The notes under the pieces: generated by a model | What the model saw: only the letters and a program-made list of their open reading frames with translations | Database searches by the model: none | What the model was told of the DNA's origin: nothing | In this document: positions 27,756 to 36,223 of the stretch, one piece after another | Position numbering within the stretch: position 1 is the first letter of the stretch | How the letters are laid out: each line of letters begins with the position of its first letter | Position numbers and translations under genes: made by a program | Origin: Intestinibacillus sp. Marseille-P6563 | GTDB taxonomy: Bacteria > Bacillota > Clostridia > Oscillospirales > Butyricicoccaceae | Length of the DNA stretch: 64,000 nucleotides | Reading direction: 5' to 3' | Assembly: GCF_900604335.1 (NCBI RefSeq) | Contig: NZ_UWOD01000001.1 | Coordinates: forward strand, 1,056,521 to 1,120,520

Positions 27756-28826
27756 TCAGCCCGGCATCTGCTGCAAAAAATCAGGCGGGGTGTCCAGGTC
27801 AAACTGCACCGGGGTCGGGCGCTCCAAAAGGGCGGCCAGATCGACAAACCGCACCCGCTGATTTTCGTACGTGGTCCAGTAATACCGCCGCGATTCGGCG
27901 CAGGCAATGGCGGTATAGACCGTGTAATCAAACGCGCCGACGTATTGGTCGAGCACAGTCTTAGGCTCGGAATCGGCCACGCGCACCATCCCCAGCGGAA
28001 AGGCTACGCTTTGAAACAGCCGCAGCATACGCGAAACGCCCTGCGTTTCGTTCCGGCCCCGCACGCCGTATTTCCGCAAAAAGCACAGGCGGACAAACCG
28101 CGACGGCGAACCCCAGTCGCCAGGCAGTCCCTGCGCGCCGCTGCCCGAAAAACAGGGGGACAAATTTTCTCCTTCCCACTCCATTTCGCCGCGGTCCAAA
28201 TCGCGTACGCCGGTGAAGTTCAGCAGATGCAGCCGGTGCCAGGGATAGGGGGGACTGTTGGTCATCACCCCCAAGGTGTTGCGGTACAGGTGCAGGCCGT
28301 CGTGGTCAGGTTCGATGACGATGCTCTCGCCTGTGCGGTCACTGAACGACCAGTGCAGGGGCGGTACGGTGCCGTACAGCGGCGCATTTACGAGCGTAAC
28401 CGTGTGTTCCAGCCGCTGGACGACTTCGGCTACGCTCGCGCACTGGGCCAGACAGTCATAGACCAAAAGCGGCGGCTGGATCGGCTGCGTTCCCGGACGA
28501 GCGTCCGCCGGAAAATGGGCAAATTCCCGGTAGTAAAGCTGTCCGCCCATCAGACCGGCTTCATTGATGCCCTCGTACAAAATGGGCGATGCGGGCAGCA
28601 GCAGCCCAGTGCCCACAGCTGCATACACCGCGCAGCTTTGTGTCCCGACGGCCTGCTCGGCGCCGGACGCGATATACCGGTCATAGACCGTGCCGCGCGG
28701 CGCAAACGTCACCCGGCTGCCCGGCGCGATACGGTTATAATCAAAATTTCGTCCCCACAAATGCTTGCCATCCTCGGTCGTCCAGCTCAGGGCGCTGCAC
28801 CCGGCGCCCATCCCCAAATTGCGCAT
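27756..28826 (-). CDS. Choloylglycine hydrolase-family enzyme (bile salt hydrolase / penicillin V acylase-like)
   Basis: A 356-residue Ntn hydrolase cleaving amide bonds such as glycine- or taurine-conjugated bile salts or penicillin V. The full catalytic set is present: nucleophile Cys10 (GAGCSALSW), Arg26 and Asp29 (WGRNFDYN), Asn190 (VMTNSPPYPWH) and Arg243 (GSPSRFVR), spaced as in bile salt hydrolases (16, 19 and 53 residues). Most family members have Cys at position 2; here nine residues precede it, so autoprocessing would have to remove a propeptide. ATG 28826 has AAAGGAGG at ideal distance. Substrate loop GGQLYYREF differs from the classical BSH GLNFPGN, so substrate choice is open. 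Confidence 0.85.
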   Translation of the reverse strand: MRNLGMGAGCSALSWTTEDGKHLWGRNFDYNRIAPGSRVTFAPRGTVYDRYIASGAEQAVGTQSCAVYAAVGTGLLLPASPILYEGINEAGLMGGQLYYREFAHFPADARPGTQPIQPPLLVYDCLAQCASVAEVVQRLEHTVTLVNAPLYGTVPPLHWSFSDRTGESIVIEPDHDGLHLYRNTLGVMTNSPPYPWHRLHLLNFTGVRDLDRGEMEWEGENLSPCFSGSGAQGLPGDWGSPSRFVRLCFLRKYGVRGRNETQGVSRMLRLFQSVAFPLGMVRVADSEPKTVLDQYVGAFDYTVYTAIACAESRRYYWTTYENQRVRFVDLAALLERPTPVQFDLDTPPDFLQQMPG

Positions 28827-28874
28827 ATACTTGCCTCCTTTGGGGTTATTTTATCCCAGTTTCGCCGTATTTAT

Positions 28875-28908
28875 CAAAAAAGCAGCACGTTTTCGTGCTG
28901 CTTTTTTG
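28875..28908 (-). terminator. Terminator after the MATE gene
   Basis: AAAAAAGCAGCACG / CGTGCTGCTTTTTT stem, U-run in both directions, between the MATE stop and the hydrolase gene. Confidence 0.88.
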
Positions 28909-29037
28909 CGCCTGGGTACGCCTTTTGGAAAGTGGGAAGTGACCAAATGGCGACCCGGCTGTGTGTCCCGGTGTTTTTAGCATACTAGAAAACCAGCCGT
29001 CCCGCTCGGCTGCGGCTTGGATTTTTTGTGCTCAATC

Positions 29038-30390
29038 TCATACATGCCGCCGCGCTTCTTTGCGGCGCAGATGCACCCAGCAAGGAATGAGCGCCAGCAA
29101 AATCAGCATCCAGCTGATCGGATAGGACAGATAGACCCACTCGACCGGCACCCGACTGGTGTCCAGCAACCCGATCCACACCAGACGAAAGGCACAGGTG
29201 CCCAGCAGATTGATGATCACTGGCGCGATCGGCGCCCCATAGCCGCGGATGGCGCCCACAAACACATCAGCCACGCCGAAAATCACATAGGTCGATGCCA
29301 CGACCGCCAGACGCACCGCACCCGCTTCAATGACAGCCGCTTCGTTGTTGTAGATGCTCACCAGCGGATGGGAGAACCACACGACCAGCACGCTTTGCGC
29401 GATGCCCAGCACCAGCGTGCACAGCACGCAGGTGCGCAGGATACGGCCCACCCGGTCGTGCCGCCCGGCGCCTACGTTCTGACTGATGAAGGTCTGTCCG
29501 GCCTGGTGGAAAGAATTCATGGCCACATACATGAAGTTTTCGATGCTTTCGGCGGCGCCGCACCCGGCCATGATGACGCTGCCATAGGAATTGATCGCGC
29601 CCTGGATGACCACATTGGACAGGCTGAACAGACAGGACTGCACCCCGGCCGGGATGCCGATGTGCGCCATCTCGACCAGGCCCCGTTTGTCCAGGCACAG
29701 CTTTTTCCATGAAAAATGCAGCTCGCCTTCGGTCCTGGACAGGCACAGCAAAATCAGGGCGGCACTGATCATCTGGCTGAGGACCGTGGCCAGCGCCACG
29801 CCGATCACATGCCAGTGCAGCCACACCACAGCCACCAGATTGAGCGCCACATTCACGATGCCGCTGATGAGCAAAAACAGCAGCGGCCGTCTGGTATCGC
29901 CCGCCGCGCGCAGGGCGGCGGCGCCATAGTTATAGAGCATGGAAAAGGGCGTCCCGACAAAATAGATTTGCATGTACACCTGCGCCAGCGGCCGCACATC
30001 ATCGGGAATCGACACCAAATCCAGCATCCAACCGGTCGATACAATGCCGACTGCGCCCAAAATCACACCGCCGGCCAGTGCCAGCAAAATGGCGGTATGC
30101 AGCGCGCGGGTGATCTCCTGCGGGTGTCCGGTCAGCCCCAGATAGCGGGCAATGACCACATTGACGCCCACCGACAGGCCCATGAGCAAGGTGATGAACA
30201 GATTGATGACCGGCACCGTGCTGCTTACTGCCGCCAGGCTGGCATACCCTGCAAACCGTCCCACGACCACCACGTCGGCGGCATTGAATAGAAGCTGCAA
30301 AATATTCGAAGCCATGAGCGGCAGGCTGAACCACAGGATCGGGCCGAGCAGCGGCCCGCTGGTCATATCCATGGATGCGTTTCGTTTCAC
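29038..30390 (-). CDS. MATE-family multidrug/sodium antiporter
   Basis: A 450-residue protein with 12 predicted helices and two MatE repeats (PLMASNILQLLFNAADVVVVGRFAG and the second half starting near GIPAGVQSCLFSLSNVVIQGAI). These pumps expel cationic drugs in exchange for sodium or protons; the substrate is not predictable. GTG 30390 lies 9 bases after AAGGAG and gives the usual start. The frame extends to 30429 without a better site. It may be transcribed separately from the upstream DUF4125 operon because a hairpin lies between them. Confidence 0.9.
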   Translation of the reverse strand: MKRNASMDMTSGPLLGPILWFSLPLMASNILQLLFNAADVVVVGRFAGYASLAAVSSTVPVINLFITLLMGLSVGVNVVIARYLGLTGHPQEITRALHTAILLALAGGVILGAVGIVSTGWMLDLVSIPDDVRPLAQVYMQIYFVGTPFSMLYNYGAAALRAAGDTRRPLLFLLISGIVNVALNLVAVVWLHWHVIGVALATVLSQMISAALILLCLSRTEGELHFSWKKLCLDKRGLVEMAHIGIPAGVQSCLFSLSNVVIQGAINSYGSVIMAGCGAAESIENFMYVAMNSFHQAGQTFISQNVGAGRHDRVGRILRTCVLCTLVLGIAQSVLVVWFSHPLVSIYNNEAAVIEAGAVRLAVVASTYVIFGVADVFVGAIRGYGAPIAPVIINLLGTCAFRLVWIGLLDTSRVPVEWVYLSYPISWMLILLALIPCWVHLRRKEARRHV

Positions 30391-30414
30391 GCTGTTTTTC
30401 TCCTTATACGTCAA

Positions 30415-30441
30415 AATCGCGCCTGCCATCAGGCGCGATTA
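30415..30441 (-). terminator. Weak terminator or attenuator hairpin before MATE gene
   Basis: AATCGCGCCTG / CAGGCGCGATT stem followed on the minus strand by TTTT then GACG; it is 25 bases ahead of the MATE start. Confidence 0.5.
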
Positions 30442-30525
30442 CGATTGTAGCGGGTCGTGCCAAAAAAAGACACCTTTCCCCTGCAACATCTGAGCTACGG
30501 CAAAGAAATCCTGCGTTTTGGCAAA

Positions 30526-31125
30526 CTAGGTCCCGCGCAATGCGTTTTCCGCGTCTTCCAGACTGGCATATCCATAATACGCCACGGTGTTTTGCAGGAT
30601 GATCTCGTCCAAATTTTGTCCGGCGCGCGCAAGCTGTGCGGCATACGCAGTCAAAAGACCCAGCATTTTCCGTGAATAGGTTTGCAGTTCGCCCCAGAGA
30701 TAGGTTTCAGACGATGTGACCTGCGGGCTGTCCGCCTGCCGGCGGATAGGGCGTCCCCGGCCGATGACACGAGGATAGCGCGCGGCCAGCCGTTCCATAT
30801 TTTGAACATGGATTTCGCATAACCGGTCGATCACCGGCTTTTTTTCCGGCACCAACGGCGGCAGGTATGCCTGGATCGCCGCATATTCGGCCGGACAGGT
30901 GCGTGCCATCATATACGCATATTTTTCCTGCATGACATTGCGTCCCTGCGCGGCGGCCTGCTGCAGATCTTGCCAGTAACAGTCGCGCAGTTCCGGGGAC
31001 CATGCTGCAAACTGGCTGGCACGCATGCCCGCAAACCGTTTGGGGTCATTTTGGCAGGCGGCCCGGCCACCGGGGTTATGCACCCGGTCGAACATCTTCC
31101 ATTCCAGTGCAATGATCTGCTCCAT
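30526..31125 (-). CDS. DUF4125 family protein
   Basis: A 199-residue protein of unknown function. The opening EQIIALEWKMFDRVHNPGGRAACQNDP and SQFAAWSPELRDCYWQDLQ are what I associate with DUF4125. It is mostly helical with no membrane segments. The frame continues to 31302 in the neighbour, but ATG 31125 follows GGAGGAATGAAGG. It begins 4 bases after the DUF4037 stop and is the third gene of a coupled TPR-DUF4037-DUF4125 operon, so the three proteins probably act together. Confidence 0.8.
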   Translation of the reverse strand: MEQIIALEWKMFDRVHNPGGRAACQNDPKRFAGMRASQFAAWSPELRDCYWQDLQQAAAQGRNVMQEKYAYMMARTCPAEYAAIQAYLPPLVPEKKPVIDRLCEIHVQNMERLAARYPRVIGRGRPIRRQADSPQVTSSETYLWGELQTYSRKMLGLLTAYAAQLARAGQNLDEIILQNTVAYYGYASLEDAENALRGT

Positions 31126-31129
31126 GCCT

Positions 31130-32053
31130 TCATTCCTCCATGATGTGGGTTTGCCGCAGCGCGGGATCGTGAATCTGTCCCAGCAGTTCCTGCCCATGAT
31201 CGAGCAAAAAGCCGCTGGAACTGGCAGACAGTCCCTGTCTGCGCAGTTCGTCTGCAATCGCGGCGCAAATGGTTTCGATCGTCTGCTGATTGGCCGCGCC
31301 ATCCAGGCTGCAACTCAGCCGTTCGGTCTGCCGAGCGATATGCGACAGCCGGGGCAGATCGTATAAGCCGCGCTGCATCCACTTATAAAACGGGGCATAG
31401 CGGCGATTGAGCAGATACACCATCGACATGGTTGCCTGCAAAAAGGCTGCCAGTACCAGAGCTGCCGGCACATGCGCGCCGCGCCGCAGGCTGCGTGGAT
31501 AATTATACTGTCCGGCTTGCGCCATGACCGCTGCCCGGGCCGCCATCTTTTTCAGCCGGATGTCCTCGGGATAACAGGTCAGTAGCCGCTGCCGCACGGC
31601 AGAAAAGGCCTCGGACGGGTCCCAAAACACCGCGCCATTGGTGGCTGTTGCCAGAAAATGCTCGGGCACACGCCGCCATTCATCCAGCGTGTGCGGTCCC
31701 TCTGGACCGCCGGTATACCGGGTATACCACCGGGGCATGCTCAGACAACCCACCCGCCCCTGACTATGCGGTCCAGGCTTGCGGGGTGGGAATCCGGCAA
31801 TTTGTTGGGGCAGCTGGTCGTAGACCGCCTGCACCTGTGCGCCATATTGCGCATAATCGGCTGCGCTTAGCCAAATGCAAAACGCAGGACCCCAATCGTG
31901 ATCGCGGGACCAAGCATCGTCAAACCCAAAGCATTCCGAGCCTTCTCCGGCCAGACCGACCGCCATCCGGGGCCAGAGCTCCGGAAACTTCTCTTCCAGA
32001 GCCGTCTGCCCAAACTGCACGAAATAGTACCGCGCCAGTTCCAGACCGTTCAT
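31130..32053 (-). CDS. DUF4037 protein with nucleotidyltransferase motif
   Basis: A 307-residue protein. Residues 30-60 (GLAGEGSECFGFDDAWSRDH then DWGP) fit the Pol-beta-type nucleotidyltransferase pattern hG[GS]-x9-13-Dh[DE]: Gly38-Ser39, then Asp51-His52-Asp53. The remainder is helical, with C-terminal DUF4037. Such a fold would transfer a nucleotide to a protein, RNA or small molecule, but the substrate is unknown. Its ATG overlaps the TPR gene stop as ATGA and it is followed 4 bases later by DUF4125. Confidence 0.82.
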   Translation of the reverse strand: MNGLELARYYFVQFGQTALEEKFPELWPRMAVGLAGEGSECFGFDDAWSRDHDWGPAFCIWLSAADYAQYGAQVQAVYDQLPQQIAGFPPRKPGPHSQGRVGCLSMPRWYTRYTGGPEGPHTLDEWRRVPEHFLATATNGAVFWDPSEAFSAVRQRLLTCYPEDIRLKKMAARAAVMAQAGQYNYPRSLRRGAHVPAALVLAAFLQATMSMVYLLNRRYAPFYKWMQRGLYDLPRLSHIARQTERLSCSLDGAANQQTIETICAAIADELRRQGLSASSSGFLLDHGQELLGQIHDPALRQTHIMEE

Positions 32054-32973
32054 CGTGCGTGCGCCTGCTGCATGCGTTTGAGATCATCTGTGACCGCGCG
32101 GGTGCGCTCATGGTCGGGTCCCAGCAGCGCTTCATAGATTTTCCCGGCCTTAACCAGCGCGGCACGGGCTTCCGATTCCCGTCCCAACCGCTTGTAGATC
32201 CACGACATATTTTGAAAAGTGATCGCATATTCCACGTTTTCACCGAAAAATCGCTTGGTATACGCCGCCGATTTGCGGTACAACGCCAGGGCCTTGGTAA
32301 AATCCCCCTCGGCATACAGCAGGGCTGCCAGACTGTTCAGCCCTGCCGCATAGTGGACATTTTCTTCTTCTGCGCACTTTTCAAATTCCTGCAAAGCCCG
32401 CCCCAGGCTGGCCATCGCCTGCTCCCGCTTGCCAGCGGCATAATACAAAGTCGCCAGATTGTTGTAAGTGACCGCGACCTCCTGCCGGCTGCCCGGCATT
32501 TTTTCGATGCGCAGCAGCGCCCGTTCCAGACAAAGGATGGCCTCATCCAGCCGCCCCGCCTCCCGATAGGCGAGCGACAGGTTGTTGAGCACACTGGCGT
32601 ACGCGTAAGTTTGCTCCTCGCCCAGTGCGCGATAGATGGCCATGGCTTTCTCAAAATCTTGGATGGCCCGCTCAAAATCTCCCATCAGACGGTAGGTGCC
32701 TGCTACATTGTTTAAAATGGTCGCATACTGGCTGCACGTTTCCCCCAGCTGACTGGCAGCGCACACCTGGGCCCGCTGAAAGGCTGCGAGCGACTGGGCA
32801 TAGTGCCCCGCGCCCCGGTAAAAGGACCCCAGTTCATTGTAGACCGCGATCTGTTCTTCGGCGCCTTTGGCCCAGGCGGCACTCCTTTGCAGGAAGTGCT
32901 CGGTCTGTCCCAAATCGCCCCGGGCATAATATCCATCGAGCTTTTGGTAAAATCCGTCTAAGGTATCCCACAT
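32050..32973 (-). CDS. Tetratricopeptide repeat protein
   Basis: A 307-residue protein made of about six to seven TPR units of the kinesin-light-chain-like type (for example YATILNNVAGTYRLMGDFERAI, VTYNNLATLYYAAGKREQAM, ITFQNMSWIYKRLGRESEA). No signal peptide. TPR solenoids scaffold protein complexes. ATG 32973 is 9 bases after AAGGAG; the TTG two codons upstream is less likely. First gene of the operon with DUF4037 and DUF4125, sharing an ATGA overlap, so it may recruit a target to the putative nucleotidyltransferase. Confidence 0.88.
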   Translation of the reverse strand: MWDTLDGFYQKLDGYYARGDLGQTEHFLQRSAAWAKGAEEQIAVYNELGSFYRGAGHYAQSLAAFQRAQVCAASQLGETCSQYATILNNVAGTYRLMGDFERAIQDFEKAMAIYRALGEEQTYAYASVLNNLSLAYREAGRLDEAILCLERALLRIEKMPGSRQEVAVTYNNLATLYYAAGKREQAMASLGRALQEFEKCAEEENVHYAAGLNSLAALLYAEGDFTKALALYRKSAAYTKRFFGENVEYAITFQNMSWIYKRLGRESEARAALVKAGKIYEALLGPDHERTRAVTDDLKRMQQAHAR

Positions 32974-33366
32974 ACGCAACCGCTCCTTTTCCCGGCGATC
33001 CGGTTGTTTATTTTTTTATTATACGGGTGCGAACCGGCAAATGATTTGCCTTCTCTCATATCCTTTTTGCCGTTTGCGGCACATCGACAGCCAGAAAAAC
33101 AACAGGAGAGATGCGGCAAAAAAAAGAGGAAAACGGGCACATCCGAAGCAAAGCGCCCCTCCTATAATGGAGACAAGGTAGAAGAACATTCTCTCTACGC
33201 TGGACTTTTAGTCCAATGGTATGAAGTCAAGTAGGTGATGCAAGAAAATTTCAAATGGGAATGAGTAAAAAGGACCATGTAGGCAGGAAAAAGACAACAC
33301 CAATCCAAGCCCTGTCCCTGAGTTTTTTGAAACAGGGCCTATGCGCCAGAGCGGCAAGCGGTACGC
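32974..33366. other. Non-coding stretch between TPR operon and IS110 transposase
   Basis: No convincing gene. It holds a minus-strand TATAAT at 33018-33023 that may be the -10 of the TPR operon, a perfect small hairpin TGGACT-TTT-AGTCCA (33201-33215), and a GCCCTGT/ACAGGGC stem (33309-33338) just past the transposase stop. Part of this is likely the 3' flank of the IS110 element, whose exact end I cannot place. Confidence 0.4.
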
Positions 33367-34590
33367 TCAGCCCTCCGGCAGGATATACAGGCGGTTGTCC
33401 TTCAGCAGCCGAAAGATCAACCGAACCAGTTTTCTGGCAGTGAGAGCGAGTGCGCGTTTATGCTGATACTTGTTGACCTCTTGATACTTGAGGTCATAGT
33501 AGCGCCGGAACTCGGAATCGCATCTTCTCACAGAGTTGGCGGCTTCCAGCAGGTAGTAGCGGAGATAGCGGTTGCCGGACTTGATCATCCGGGAGTGTTC
33601 AGCCTCAAATTCACCGGACTGGTGCTGTGTCCAGACAAGGCCGGCGAACTTGGCAACCGAGGCTTGAGAGCTGAAACGGTGAATGTCGCCGATCTCGGCG
33701 ATGATCCCGGCGGAGTAGACCTTGCCAATCCCGGGGATAGAGGTCAGGGTGTTGGGAATGATTTCAAACTGCTGTTCAATGGCCTTGTCCAACACCTTGA
33801 CCTGCTTTTCCAGAGCCCGCATAGAGGCAATAGAGACTGCCATCGCCTGATTTACAGAATTGTTCACAGTAACAGGCAGGCGGTAAGAGTCTCTGGCGGC
33901 AGTTCGAATAACCTTGGCTTTGGCAGCCGGGTCAGCGAAGTTTCTGCCCTTCTCATCCAGAAAGGCAGTCAGTTCGTCCAGGTCGGCGTTTGCCAGATCA
34001 TCCACAGTTTCAAACCGCTCCATGAGCGCGATAGTGGTGGCGCTGGTGTTCTGGATGTCCTTGTCCTGGGCTATGCCGGAGCATTTGAGGAATAAGTAGT
34101 TAGCGAATCTCTGTTTCTCCCGGGTCAGGTTTTGGATCACGTCAAACCTGGCCCTGGTAAGGGTCCTGAGCGCCTGGTAGCGGTAGTCGTCCATATAGAC
34201 CTCCTTGGCGATCCTGCCGAAACGGAGATGGTCGGCAATCACAAAGGCGTCCACAAAGTCATTCTTGGGCAGGTCGGGATAGGCTTCCTTGAACTTTTTG
34301 ACCTGCTTTGGATTCAGGACATGGATCTTCCGCTGGAACCGGCCCAGGCTGCCATCCTCCCGGAGAGCGTAAACCAAGCTGTCTCCGTAGATGGAGGTGG
34401 CCTCCAGGCCGATCACCACATCGCTGAGCTGCATGGAACGCAGTGCCGACACGATCTTCTCTGATAACAGTTTAGCACCACCCAGGTTGTTCTGTATGGA
34501 AAAGCTGGAGTGCTTGCTGCCGTCGGGTTTCATCAGGTAGGCCACATTGTTTCTGCTGCTCACATCAATGCCAACGAATAGTGGGTTCAT
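33367..34590 (-). CDS. IS110-family transposase, element 1
   Basis: A 407-residue recombinase of the IS110 type. The N-terminal DEDD RuvC-like domain begins MNPLFVGIDVSSRNNVAYL, with GLEATSIYGDSL and PKNDFVDAFVIADHLR. The C-terminal Transposase_20 domain carries LTSIPGIGKVYSAGIIAEIGD and the catalytic-serine region around FAGLVWTQHQSGEF / GNRYLRYYLLEAA. ATG 34590 lies after GGGGAGGTGAAAATT; the 41-codon upstream extension runs into the non-coding end. Members insert without classical inverted repeats, guided by a structured RNA from the element's non-coding end. Confidence 0.93.
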   Translation of the reverse strand: MNPLFVGIDVSSRNNVAYLMKPDGSKHSSFSIQNNLGGAKLLSEKIVSALRSMQLSDVVIGLEATSIYGDSLVYALREDGSLGRFQRKIHVLNPKQVKKFKEAYPDLPKNDFVDAFVIADHLRFGRIAKEVYMDDYRYQALRTLTRARFDVIQNLTREKQRFANYLFLKCSGIAQDKDIQNTSATTIALMERFETVDDLANADLDELTAFLDEKGRNFADPAAKAKVIRTAARDSYRLPVTVNNSVNQAMAVSIASMRALEKQVKVLDKAIEQQFEIIPNTLTSIPGIGKVYSAGIIAEIGDIHRFSSQASVAKFAGLVWTQHQSGEFEAEHSRMIKSGNRYLRYYLLEAANSVRRCDSEFRRYYDLKYQEVNKYQHKRALALTARKLVRLIFRLLKDNRLYILPEG

Positions 34591-34920
34591 AATTTTCACC
34601 TCCCCACATGGAGATTTCAGGCCAGCAGGCTTTGAGATACCCATGATAACCGAAGCATCCGCAACCTCGCGTATCAGAATCATTCCGGGGCAGACCAATG
34701 CGAAAGCCCTCACTGCTGAAAGGGCGGCCTTGCCTCCGGCAAACAGCCAATGAGTTTGCAGCTGACTTCCGGCTCAGGGGAACAGACTAAAAATGAAGCA
34801 GCCTTGTGGCTCAACAAGGAGGTGGAGAGCTTGACCCTGCTGTCCTACAGCTATTGTATCACGGGCATCTCAATGCCTGCTGATGCCTGAAATTATTAAC
34901 TTTGAATCTTATTATACGAG
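34591..34920 (-). other. IS110 element 1 non-coding end, candidate bridge-RNA region
   Basis: About 330 bases upstream of the transposase with no gene. In IS110-group elements the 5' non-coding end produces the bridge RNA that pairs with donor and target. I see GC-rich potential stems (for example GCCTCCGGC around 34733), but I have not folded it and cannot mark exact boundaries. Confidence 0.4.
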
Positions 34921-34932
34921 GAGGTTTCTTGT

Positions 34933-36117
34933 ATGGATAATTTTACGTTTTACAGCCCGACTTATTTTGCATTCGGCAAAGGCACGGAAAATGAAACCGG
35001 TGCCTATGTAAAGAAATACGGCGGCACCAAGGTGCTCATTCACTACGGCGGCGGCTCGGCCAAGCGCTCCGGACTGCTCGACCGCGTGGAAGCTTCGCTG
35101 ACCAAGGAAGGCATTTCCTATGTGGAACTGGGCGGCGTCAAGGCCAGCCCGCTGAGCGACCTGGTTTACGAAGGCATCGAACTGGCACGCAAAGAAAAGG
35201 TGGATTTCATTCTGGCTGTTGGCGGCGGTTCGGTCATGGACTCGGCCAAGGGCATTGCACTGGGCGCGGTCTATGAGGGCGACTTCTGGGATTTCTACTG
35301 CGGCAAAAAGGGCCCGGTTACCGAAGCGCTGCCGGTGGGCTGCGTGGTCACCATCGCTGCGTCCGGCTCGGAAGGCTCGACCGACTCGGTTGTCACTCTG
35401 GTCACCGAGGACGGCAACCAGTATAAGCGCTGCGCGGACGGCGACATCCTGCGCCCGCTCTTTGCCATCATGAACCCCGAACTGATGATGACCCTGCCGC
35501 CCTACCAGACGGCCAGCGGCATTGCCGATATCATGGCGCACTGCATGGAGCGCTACTTCACCCACACCAAGGATGTGGAACTGACCGACCGTCTGCTCGA
35601 AGCGGTCATGATCACCATGATCAAGGAAGGCCGCCGCGTCATGGCCAACCCGATGGACTACGAAGCCCGCGCCAACATCATGTGGGCAGCCATGATCGCC
35701 CAGAACAACTCGACCGGCGTTGGCCGTGCGCAGGACTGGGGCACCCATCACATGGACAATGAGATCGGCATCCTTTATGGCGCGTCCCATGGCGCTGGTC
35801 TGGCGCTCCTGTTCCCCTACTGGATGGAATACGCCATGAAGACCCAGGGCACCGAGCGCTTTGTGATGTATGCAAACCGCGTTTGGGGCTGCCAGATCGA
35901 CTTTGAGCATCCGGAAGTGACCGCTATGGAAGGCATCCGGTGCTTCCAGCGCTTCATGAAGGATATCGGCATGCCCACCACCATCAGCGAGCTGGGTGGC
36001 AAGGAAGAAGATATCCCGAAGATGGTGGAAAACATGTTCCACGGCGCACCCAATCACGGCAACTTTGTCAAACTCACCCCCGAGATCGCCGCGGAAATTT
36101 ACCGCATGGCGCTGTAA
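34933..36117 (+). CDS. Iron-containing alcohol dehydrogenase (BdhA/YqhD-like)
   Basis: A 394-residue group III dehydrogenase reducing aldehydes such as butyraldehyde, probably with NADPH. The nucleotide-binding part shows VDFILAVGGGSVMDSAKGIALGA; metal-binding residues lie in DIMAHCMERYF and GASHGAGLALLFP. The Shine-Dalgarno is GAGGAGG. IS110 element 1 ends just upstream, so the native promoter may have been displaced; a possible extended -10 TATTATAC lies right before the RBS. A GC hairpin without a U-run follows the gene. Confidence 0.92.
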   Translation: MDNFTFYSPTYFAFGKGTENETGAYVKKYGGTKVLIHYGGGSAKRSGLLDRVEASLTKEGISYVELGGVKASPLSDLVYEGIELARKEKVDFILAVGGGSVMDSAKGIALGAVYEGDFWDFYCGKKGPVTEALPVGCVVTIAASGSEGSTDSVVTLVTEDGNQYKRCADGDILRPLFAIMNPELMMTLPPYQTASGIADIMAHCMERYFTHTKDVELTDRLLEAVMITMIKEGRRVMANPMDYEARANIMWAAMIAQNNSTGVGRAQDWGTHHMDNEIGILYGASHGAGLALLFPYWMEYAMKTQGTERFVMYANRVWGCQIDFEHPEVTAMEGIRCFQRFMKDIGMPTTISELGGKEEDIPKMVENMFHGAPNHGNFVKLTPEIAAEIYRMAL

Positions 36118-36160
36118 TCCGGTTCTCTCCCCAAGGGACTCTCTCTTGTTTGTGTGAAGC

Positions 36161-36190
36161 GCCAGGGCCTGCCGCGGCAGGCCCTGGCCA
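36161..36190. repeat. 13-bp GC-rich palindromic hairpin
   Basis: GCCAGGGCCTGCC / GGCAGGCCCTGGC, almost perfect, not followed by a U-run. It separates the alcohol dehydrogenase from the chimeric gene and might be a processing or Rho-type signal, or a REP-like unit. Confidence 0.6.
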
Positions 36191-36223
36191 ATACCCGCCA
36201 AAATCCATGAAAGGGGTATGGGC

